From Actinomadura oligospora ATCC 43269 (GTDB taxonomy: Bacteria; Actinomycetota; Actinomycetes; Streptosporangiales; Streptosporangiaceae): a stretch of 64,000 nucleotides of DNA. The notes beneath the pieces are model-generated. The model was not told where the DNA came from. It searched no databases and saw only the letters and a list, made by a program, of their open reading frames with translations. A program made the translations under genes and the position numbers. Position 1 is the stretch's first letter; every line of letters begins with the position of its first letter. The stretch covers positions 124,001 to 188,000 of the forward strand of contig NZ_JADG01000011.1 of the NCBI RefSeq assembly GCF_000518265.1, written 5' to 3'. Shown here one piece after another: positions 58,240 through 64,000 of the stretch.

Positions 58240-59753
58240 AGGTCTTGGCCTGATGCAGTCTGCTCTTGTGTGAGGTGCCAGGCGAGCGTGGGGTCTATGA
58301 CCGTCTCCAGCCGCTCGAGTAGCGTTGTCAGCCGCGCCAGAGTTTCCTGTTCGCGCGCTGGTACGGGCGCGTATCCGAGGACTTGGTTGATGACGTTGGC
58401 GGCGGCGTCGCTCTCCTCGGACAGCGCCCACACGTAGCGCGTCGTTGAGGTCAGGTCGTTGTGCCCGAGACGTGCTTGGACCTCTGGTAGAGGGACTCCG
58501 TTGGCCAGGAGGAGCGAGGCGTGTGAGTGCCTCAGTTGGTAGGGCGTGATGTCGATGCCGATCACTCGGCGTGCGGCGAGCCAGATCTTGCTCCACTCGC
58601 TTGGGGCGATGTGGTCGTTTCCGTCGCGCCGGACTCGTTGGCGTGTCACCTTGCCCTTGCGCGCCATCGCCCGGACCCGTGCGGCCGAGCGCCAGTCCCG
58701 GTAGTTCTGCACGCAAGCGGCGCAGCGGCATTTGTGCCTGGTGTAGGTGCTCAACCTGCCGTGAGCGACTCGACGGCCGGTGAATGGAGAGATGAACGTG
58801 TACTTACGCGCCTGCTCTATCTCCTCCTCGGAGCAGCGCGGCTTGTTGACCCAGGCGGTGTCTGGCATGAAGAGGCGGACGGGGAAGACCAGGTCTCCCT
58901 TCTTCATGCCGTGCTTCTGGACGTGTGCCCTGATCTTCTCCGCCAAGGGGCGGCCGATCTTCATGCGTCGGTGTTCGCCGTTCTTCGTGTACTGCCTGGT
59001 ATAGAAGCGCCCTCCCGTCGGGTGGAACTCGCGGGACACCTCCACGGTCGAACGGCAGACCGTCAGCATGCAGGTCTCGTAGTCGAGATCACCTTCTTCG
59101 AGGGAGATGGCTTCGCAGTAGCGGACTCCTGTGGAGAAGATGTACTCGCTGAACAGGCGCTGGGTCTCCAGCGGAAGCTGCTTGCACAGCTCCCAGAAGA
59201 CCGTCTCGTTGATGACCTTGATGGTCTTGTTGGCGGCCTGCTTACCGACGTTGAGCCCGCGGACCGGGTTGTCCTCCCGAAAGCCCATCGTGACGGACAG
59301 GCCGAGCATCGCGGAGAGAGTCCTTCGAGCAGACCTGCGTGAGGTGACGCTCCGGCCGTTTTCAGCCAGGTTGGTGAAGTAAGTGATCGCGTCGAAGGCG
59401 TCGAAGTCCGACACATGTGCGCTACGCAGGAAGGGCCTGATGTGGTTCCGCCAGGTCGAGTGATACTCCTGCATGGTGTTGGGCTCGACCCGGTGGTGCC
59501 GTCGGAACAGTGGCCAGAATTCGTCGAACGTCATCGCGTGCTTCTGCGCCGGGGAGAGTCGGCCTCCGAGGGCGTCCGGCTTGCGCTTCTGCTCTCTCTG
59601 AGCGGCCGCGAGGGCCTCGGCCTCCGCGTCGTAGGTTCCGGCAGACCGCGGAGTTCCCGTCGCGTCGTAGTACATGCCCGTGTAGCGGGTCTGGCCGGTC
59701 TGCCTGCTGGTCTTTTTGGCGACATAGGGTCGCTTCATCGCCTGATCCCTCAT
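58188..59753 (-). CDS. int: Tyrosine recombinase (integrase) of the element
   Basis: A 521-residue phage-type integrase. Arm-binding and core-binding regions are at residues 1-180 (TFDEFWPLFRRHHRVEPNTM). The catalytic residues are present: Arg in FSTGVRYCEAISLEEGDLDY (about 208), HxxR in ITPYQLRHSHASLLLANG (about 411), GHND and Tyr in TSTTRYVWALSE (about 439). Unusually, an insert of about 60 residues in the catalytic domain carries a CxCxxC cluster (RHKCRCAACVQNYRDWRSAA). It lies 137 bases from attR, as expected for an element integrase. Confidence 0.93.
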   Translation of the reverse strand: MRDQAMKRPYVAKKTSRQTGQTRYTGMYYDATGTPRSAGTYDAEAEALAAAQREQKRKPDALGGRLSPAQKHAMTFDEFWPLFRRHHRVEPNTMQEYHSTWRNHIRPFLRSAHVSDFDAFDAITYFTNLAENGRSVTSRRSARRTLSAMLGLSVTMGFREDNPVRGLNVGKQAANKTIKVINETVFWELCKQLPLETQRLFSEYIFSTGVRYCEAISLEEGDLDYETCMLTVCRSTVEVSREFHPTGGRFYTRQYTKNGEHRRMKIGRPLAEKIRAHVQKHGMKKGDLVFPVRLFMPDTAWVNKPRCSEEEIEQARKYTFISPFTGRRVAHGRLSTYTRHKCRCAACVQNYRDWRSAARVRAMARKGKVTRQRVRRDGNDHIAPSEWSKIWLAARRVIGIDITPYQLRHSHASLLLANGVPLPEVQARLGHNDLTSTTRYVWALSEESDAAANVINQVLGYAPVPAREQETLARLTTLLERLETVIDPTLAWHLTQEQTASGQDLHVLRDTLSAMESRLPR

Positions 59754-59764
59754 GCGATCGTCTG

Positions 59765-59785
59765 GCTAGCAAATCGGCTAGCAGA
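59765..59785 (+). repeat. Right arm-type site pair
   Basis: Two GCTAGCA units at 59765 and 59777, 12 bases apart (GCTAGCAAATCG then GCTAGCAGA), matching the left-end pair at 35111-35131 in sequence and spacing. They lie between the integrase start and attR. Confidence 0.65.
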
Positions 59786-59889
59786 CGGCTCCCCACGGCC
59801 CTCCACCGAACTCCACTACTCCAAGATCAAAATCCTCTGAGCAGCGGATTCATTGACATGGTAGGCGCGTTTCGCACTCGTAGACCAGA

Positions 59890-59913
59890 TGGGAGGGCTC
59901 AGGGAACGTCGCC
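59890..59913 (+). repeat. attR core, 24-bp direct repeat with 34648-34671
   Basis: Identical to attL over 24 bases. The sequence to the right continues the original aidB reading frame. Confidence 0.9.
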
Positions 59914-60261
59914 GCGCTGGACATCCTGCGCGCGATGGCGAAGGAGCCCGAGACCGTCGAGGCGTTCTTCACCGAGGTCGGCCTCGCGGCCGGGGCGGAC
60001 GCCCGTCTCGACGACGCCGTCCGCCGCGCCAAGGACGCCCTCGCCGACCTCGGCACCGTCGAACTGCGCGCCCGCCGCATCGCCGAGCAGCTCGCCCTGA
60101 TCCTCCAGGGTTCGCTTCTCGTCCGCCACGGGCACCCGGCGGTCGCCGACGCCTTCTGCGCCACCCGGCTCTCCGGAGACTGGGGCAACGCGTTCGGCAC
60201 CCTCCCGGCGGGGCTCGACCTCACCCCGCTGATCGACCGCGCCACCCCGAAGGTCTCCTGA
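59914..60261 (+). pseudogene. Stranded original 3' end of aidB
   Basis: Encodes ALDILRAMAKEPETVEAFFT, RAKDALADLGTVELRARRIA, EQLALILQGSLLVRHGHPAV and ATPKVS, then a stop. It is homologous to the last 115 residues of the chimeric AidB (23 differences by my count). It has no start and is cut off from its gene by the element. Selection on it should now be relaxed, although it shows no damage, which suggests recent insertion. Confidence 0.92.
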
Positions 60262-60275
60262 CCCGCCTTCCGCGT

Positions 60276-60310
60276 GCGTCCGGCGGCCCGCGGGGGCAGC
60301 CGCCGGACGC
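60276..60310 (+). terminator. Original aidB terminator
   Basis: GCGTCCGGCGGC (60276-60287) and GCCGCCGGACGC (60299-60310) form a perfect 12-bp stem. It is nearly the same as the terminator captured at the element's left end. Confidence 0.75.
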
Positions 60311-60340
60311 GCCCTCCCGTACGGCCGCTTCGCGAGGCGC

Positions 60341-60922
60341 TTACGCCTGGCGGTCCCGTGTGGGGCGGCGGCGGAGTCTGCCCCAGGGTTTGTAGACCGC
60401 CAGGCAGGTGGCGAGGGTCAGGGCGGACAGTGACACCGCGGGCGGGAAGAACATCTTCTGCACCCGGGCGCGGGACGGGTTCCCCGTCAGGAGCTGCTCG
60501 CCGTACGCGGCGACGTCGTGCATGCCGGGCTGGAGCAGGACGACGATGAGCGTGCACAGCACCAGGTTGAGCACCAGCTTGACGGCCACCCACCAGTAGC
60601 GCACCAGGCCCCACTTGGTGCCCAGGCCGAGTACCACGCCCGTGACCAGGCAGACCAGCGCGCAGACGAGCATCGGCCAGACCACGAACGCGGCCAGGGC
60701 CCGGTAGGCCAGGCTGCGCAGGTCCACGTCGTCGGCGAACCAGCCCGTCAGCACCAGCACGGCGACGATCACGTCGATGCCGATCCACGCCCCGGCCGAC
60801 ACCAGGTGGAGGACGAGCGTGGCGCGCCGCACCCCGCGGGAGATCCGCCACCGCGGGACCGGCGGCCCGCCACCGCCGGTCCCGCGCCGCGTGCCCTCGA
60901 TCGTGCCCTGGGACGGTGTCAT
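60341..60922 (-). CDS. Multi-pass membrane protein (DUF2269-like)
   Basis: A 193-residue protein; ATG 60922 is chosen because AAGGAGA lies nine bases upstream. Four or five hydrophobic helices: ATLVLHLVSAGAWIGIDVIV, ALAAFVVWPMLVCALVCLVT, WWVAVKLVLNLVLCTLIVVL and AVSLSALTLATCLAVYKPWG. LHLVSAGAWIGI and the T-K-W-G-L-V-R-Y-W-W-V motif resemble predicted integral membrane proteins of the DUF2269 type. Function unknown. Confidence 0.75.
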   Translation of the reverse strand: MTPSQGTIEGTRRGTGGGGPPVPRWRISRGVRRATLVLHLVSAGAWIGIDVIVAVLVLTGWFADDVDLRSLAYRALAAFVVWPMLVCALVCLVTGVVLGLGTKWGLVRYWWVAVKLVLNLVLCTLIVVLLQPGMHDVAAYGEQLLTGNPSRARVQKMFFPPAVSLSALTLATCLAVYKPWGRLRRRPTRDRQA

Positions 60923-61311
60923 CAAGATCATCTCCTTGGCGCCGACCCGCTCAGGGGGTCCTCGCCGGTCGGGGGAAGGCGCGGCCCGGCTCGCCTCGGG
61001 CGGGCGGGCGGGCCGCACGCGGTGCGTCGGCGGCGTGAGCGCCTGACCGTCAGCGTCCCGGATCGGACGGCCGGGACGCGTCGTCCGGCGAGCGACTCCC
61101 GGGCTACGTCCTGCGGCGTAGACGACGTCCCGGAAGAGTCGCCGCCCGGACGATGCCCGCGAGAGGCGTTCGCCCTTGCCGTGCGTGGGATTTCTTTGCC
61201 GAGCCGCTACCGAACCCGTCATGGCGGGGGCGGGGTCCGGGGGCCTTGGCCTTACACAATTCAGGGCGGACGGGGGCCCGCCTCGTCCGTCGTGATCGTG
61301 AGGCGTGTCCG
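60923..61311. other. Intergenic stretch between divergent membrane-protein genes
   Basis: Frames that are open here are extensions of the flanking genes without protein-like composition. Promoters for both genes should be here; I see no clear operator or RNA gene. Confidence 0.4.
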
Positions 61312-62823
61312 ATGGAACTGCGTTCTCGGCTCGTGGGGCCGGCGGTGGCGTCCGGTGGGGTGACCGATGCCCGGCGGCGCGCGCGGCTGGTGGTGGTGTG
61401 CGCCGGGGTCGTGTTCCTGCTGGCGCAGCTGCTGCTGGTGTCGCCGGGGATCCCGCTCGGCTGGGACGAGTCGCTGTACGTCAGCCAGTTCAGCCCGCAC
61501 GTGCCCGCCGGGTACTTCAGCGCGCCGCGCGCCCGGGGCATCACGCTCCTGGTGGCGCCGGTCGCCCAGGTCACCCTGTCCACGGAGGCGCTGCGGATCT
61601 ACATGGCGGTGCTCTCCAGCCTCGCGCTGGCCGGGACGCTGTGGATCTGGCGGCGGCTGCTGCCGCCCGGCGCGCTGGCCCTCGTCGGGGTGCTGTTCGC
61701 CGGGTTGTGGATCACGCTGATCAGCGGTTCGCAGGCCATGCCGAACCTGTGGGTCGCCTTCGGCGCGCTCGCCGCGGTCGGCTGCTTCCTGCGCGCCGCG
61801 GGCGACACCGGTGACCGGCGGGCGCTGGCCGGGCTCGCGCTGAGTCTCGGGTTCACCGCGTTGATGCGTCCGGGGGACGCCGCCTGGCTGGCGTTCCCGC
61901 TGCTGGTCGCGGCGCTCGTGGTGCGGTCGTGGCGGCGGCCGGTCCTGGTGGCCGTCATGGTCGCCGGGCTGGCGGCCGGGGCGGCCGAGTGGGTGGTCGA
62001 GGCCTACGTCCGGTTCGGCGGCGTTCCCGAACGGCTGCACGTGTCCAGCCGGGTCGAGGGCGGGATGGGCCTGCACTTCGCGCTGGACGACGAGCTGCGC
62101 GCGCTGAACGGGCCGCAGCTGTGCCGCCCCTGCCACCGGCCCTGGCGCCATCGTCCGGCCGCGATGTGGTGGGCGGTGCTGCCGTTCGCCGTCCTCGGCG
62201 GGCTGGTGGCCGCGCGCGCGTCCGGACGGCTGTCGCGGGCGCTGATGCCGACGCTGTGCGCGGCGGCGGTCTCGGTGCCCTACCTGTTCATGATCGACTA
62301 TGCCGCGCCCCGGTTCCTGCTGCCCGTCTACGCGCTGCTGGCCGTCCCCGTGGCGATGGGCCTGTGGTGGCTGGGGACCCAGGCTCCGGCGCGGCTGCGT
62401 CCGTGGCTGGTGGGGCTGGCCGCCGTCGGACTCGTGGCGCACCTGGGCGTCCAGCAGGCGGTGCTGGCGCGGATGACCACGGGTTCGCAGCGCTCTCACG
62501 GCGAGTACGTCCGGCTCGCCGCCGATCTGAACGCGCTCGGCGTCCGGGCTCCGTGCACCATCACCGGAGACCAGGCCGCCCCGGTCTCGTACCAGGCGCG
62601 CTGCGCGTGGGCGCAGACGGCCGGGCCCAACACGTCCATCACCGTCCGGGGCCTGGTCGCGCTGTCGCGGCGGCAGCCGGTCGCGGTGCTCGTCGGGCCG
62701 GGCGGCACCCCGCCCTCCTACGCCCGCGCCTGGTCAAGGCACCTGCTCTCGGGCCGCTACGGTCTCCGTGGCTTCAGCGCGTACGTCTCGCCGCAGCCGC
62801 GCATGCCCGCCCCGCGGGCGTGA
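61312..62823 (+). CDS. GT-C-type polytopic membrane protein, putative glycosyltransferase
   Basis: A 503-residue protein from ATG 61312 with about ten membrane helices. The first helix is followed by GWDESLYVSQFSPHVPAGYF, an acidic loop (D-E) like the catalytic loop of ArnT/PMT-type GT-C glycosyltransferases. LPPGALALVGVLFAGLWITL and LVGLAAVGLVAHLGVQQAVL are further helices, and a C-terminal extracellular domain contains CTITGDQAAPVSYQARCAW. It would transfer sugars from a lipid carrier outside the membrane; acceptor unknown. Confidence 0.75.
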   Translation: MELRSRLVGPAVASGGVTDARRRARLVVVCAGVVFLLAQLLLVSPGIPLGWDESLYVSQFSPHVPAGYFSAPRARGITLLVAPVAQVTLSTEALRIYMAVLSSLALAGTLWIWRRLLPPGALALVGVLFAGLWITLISGSQAMPNLWVAFGALAAVGCFLRAAGDTGDRRALAGLALSLGFTALMRPGDAAWLAFPLLVAALVVRSWRRPVLVAVMVAGLAAGAAEWVVEAYVRFGGVPERLHVSSRVEGGMGLHFALDDELRALNGPQLCRPCHRPWRHRPAAMWWAVLPFAVLGGLVAARASGRLSRALMPTLCAAAVSVPYLFMIDYAAPRFLLPVYALLAVPVAMGLWWLGTQAPARLRPWLVGLAAVGLVAHLGVQQAVLARMTTGSQRSHGEYVRLAADLNALGVRAPCTITGDQAAPVSYQARCAWAQTAGPNTSITVRGLVALSRRQPVAVLVGPGGTPPSYARAWSRHLLSGRYGLRGFSAYVSPQPRMPAPRA

Positions 62824-62905
62824 GCGCGTCCCGTCAGGCCGACGTCCGGACGCGTTGCCCCGTGGTGACCGTCGTCGTTCGCCGGGCGGGTGGAGACTAC
62901 GCGGC

Positions 62906-64000
62906 ATGGACGATCAGCTCGCATCGCGCGGGACGGCGCGGCGGACGTGGCCGCTGTACGCGGCCGGGTTCACCACCGCGTTCGGCGCGCACGGCATCGC
63001 GGCCAATCTGGGGCAGGGCGATCCGGATCTGCAGGGGTCCGTCCTGTACCTGGGGTTGCTGCTGGCGCTGTACGACGGCGCCGAGGTGGTGCTCAAGCCG
63101 GTCTTCGGGACGTTGTCGGACCGGATCGGAGCGCGGCCGGTGCTGCTGGGCGGGCTGGTCGCGTTCGCGGCGGCCTCGGCGCTGTTCGTGTGGGCGCGCG
63201 ACCCCGGGCTGCTGTGGGTGGCCCGGCTGGGTCAGGGGGCGGCGGCCTCGGCGTTCTCGCCCGCCGCGTCCGCGCTGGTCGCGCGGCTGAACCCGCGAGG
63301 CGGGCACGGCCGGGCGTTCGGGTCCTACGGGTTCTTCAAGAGCATCGGGTACACCGCCGGGCCGCTGCTCGGCGGCGCGCTGGTCTGGGCGGGCGGGCTG
63401 ACGCTGCTGTTCGGCGTGCTGGCCGCGCTCGCCGTCGGCGTGACGGTCTGGGCCGCGGCGGCGGTGCCGTCCGTCCCGCCGCTGCCCCGGGCGCGGCAGA
63501 CCGTGGTCGACCTGGTCCGGGGGCTGGCGAACGGCGCGTTCCTCAGGCCGGTGGCGGCGCTCGCCGCGGCGACGGCGGCGCTGTCGGCGGGCGTCGGATT
63601 CCTTCCGTTGTCGGGCGCGTCCAGCGGGCTCACGCCCGTGGTCACGGGGGCGATGATCTCGGCGCCGGCCGCGTCCGCCGCGTTCGTCCAGCCCTGGGCG
63701 GGACGATCCCTGGACGCGGGCCGGATCACCGTCCGGGCCGGGCTGTCCGCCGGGCTCGGCGTCACCGGCGCGGGGCTGGCGGTCGCGGCGCTGCCCGGGG
63801 CCGTCCCGCTGCTGCCCGCCGCCGTCCTGATCGGAGTCGGGACGGGTCTCATCACGCCACTGGCGTTCACGGCGCTGGCCGCCTCGACGCCGCCCGAACA
63901 CCTCGGGCGGACGATGGGAACGGCCGAACTCGGACGCGAACTCGGCGACGCGGGCGGCCCGCTGCTGGTCGCCGCGGTGGCGGCGGCGCTCACGCTCGGC
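62906..64000 (+). CDS. MFS transporter, 3' end outside window
   Basis: Starts at ATG 62906 and remains open to the window end. MFS motif A is seen in VVLKPVFGTLSDRIGARPVL (about residue 65). Helices include YLGLLLALYDGAEVV, LLGGLVAFAAASALFVW, YGFFKSIGYTAGPLLGGALV and AVLIGVGTGLITPLAFTALA. About 365 residues are in view, close to a full 12-helix protein. Probably a drug or metabolite exporter. Confidence 0.85.
   Translation, partial: MDDQLASRGTARRTWPLYAAGFTTAFGAHGIAANLGQGDPDLQGSVLYLGLLLALYDGAEVVLKPVFGTLSDRIGARPVLLGGLVAFAAASALFVWARDPGLLWVARLGQGAAASAFSPAASALVARLNPRGGHGRAFGSYGFFKSIGYTAGPLLGGALVWAGGLTLLFGVLAALAVGVTVWAAAAVPSVPPLPRARQTVVDLVRGLANGAFLRPVAALAAATAALSAGVGFLPLSGASSGLTPVVTGAMISAPAASAAFVQPWAGRSLDAGRITVRAGLSAGLGVTGAGLAVAALPGAVPLLPAAVLIGVGTGLITPLAFTALAASTPPEHLGRTMGTAELGRELGDAGGPLLVAAVAAALTLG

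Larger units (their letters stand above)
34648..59913. mobile_element. Integrative element of about 25.2 kb inserted in aidB
   Basis: Bounded by a 24-bp perfect direct repeat inside aidB codons for WEGSGNVA. A tyrosine integrase and an excisionase lie at the right end and paired arm-type repeats just inside both ends. The left end carries a replacement 3' part of aidB with its own terminator. Cargo: transposase remnants, a complete thiopeptide cluster, an HTH-lectin sensor, an IS5-type element, a RuvC-fold protein and an HNH endonuclease. I see no replication or conjugation genes, so it is probably mobilised by integrase only, or is a degraded actinomycete integrative conjugative element. Confidence 0.88.

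Noticed and set aside
57514..58731. A 405-codon minus-strand ORF overlapping the integrase end
   Set aside because: It is in a different frame from the integrase and overlaps excisionase and endonuclease sequence; Arg/Pro/Ser-rich shadow.
34648..59913. A self-transmissible actinomycete integrative conjugative element
   Set aside because: No FtsK-like Tra protein, replication initiator or Spd/Kil genes are recognisable between the att repeats; only integrase and excisionase support mobility.
1..64000. CRISPR arrays, rRNA or tRNA genes
   Set aside because: I saw no regularly spaced direct repeats with unique spacers and no recognisable rRNA or tRNA sequence anywhere in the window.

Overview
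The window is very GC-rich DNA with codon usage, gene families and start/RBS patterns of a filamentous actinomycete. A member of the Actinomadura/Thermomonosporaceae or a relative is my guess; no rRNA is present to fix the genus. Actinobacterial marks include a WhiB-family regulator, an XRE/DUF5753 regulator with a DUF397 array, an actinobacterial exonuclease/polymerase, an IdeR-type iron box and a cysteine leader peptide.

Layout. Positions 1-9300 are accessory: a methyltransferase cut by the window edge, a low-GC two-gene unit, decayed genes (an unknown family, a DUF397 remnant, a frameshifted DUF2625 gene), a WhiJ-like locus (XRE regulator, three DUF397 proteins, an anti-sigma-type ATPase) and a repeat protein next to a duplicated polymerase tail. 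Positions 9300-33400 are chromosomal: DNA polymerase, metallophosphoesterase, acetate-type symporter with its DUF485 partner, lipid kinase, alkyl-DHAP synthase-like and glycerol-3-phosphate dehydrogenase genes, an iron-box-controlled sucrase/ferredoxin-like gene, whiB, a sulfite-reduction operon (sir, zinc ribbon, cysH, sirohydrochlorin chelatase), and a TetR/SDR/flavin monooxygenase group.

Positions 34648-59913 are an integrative element of about 25.2 kb inserted inside the acyl-CoA dehydrogenase gene aidB. It is bounded by a 24-bp perfect direct repeat and carries a tyrosine integrase and excisionase at its right end. It brings its own 3' end of aidB, so the host gene is rebuilt as a chimera; the original 3' end is stranded to the right at 59914-60261. 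Matching pairs of GCTAGCA repeats sit just inside both ends and look like integrase arm sites.

The main cargo is a thiopeptide gene cluster (36792-52260). A 60-residue precursor has a thiomuracin-type leader but an unfamiliar core, SLPFCSCSATCSCCPSSS. It is followed in one operon by homologues, in the same order, of the thiomuracin enzymes: split LanB dehydratase (glutamylation, elimination), pyridine synthase, azoline dehydrogenase, ocin-ThiF partner, YcaO cyclodehydratase, and then a YdhR-like protein. Facing this operon is a second YcaO coupled to TfuA, the pair known for backbone thioamidation. A JmjC oxygenase is divergent from the precursor, and two orphan LuxR-type regulators flank the set. 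The prediction is a mobile cluster for a thioamidated thiopeptide whose ring would be 32-membered if core Ser1 and Ser12 form the pyridine.

The rest of the element is an HTH-membrane-lectin sensor, decayed genes, an IS5-type insertion sequence, a RuvC-fold protein and an HNH endonuclease. Right of the element come a membrane protein, a GT-C-type membrane protein and an MFS transporter cut by the window end.
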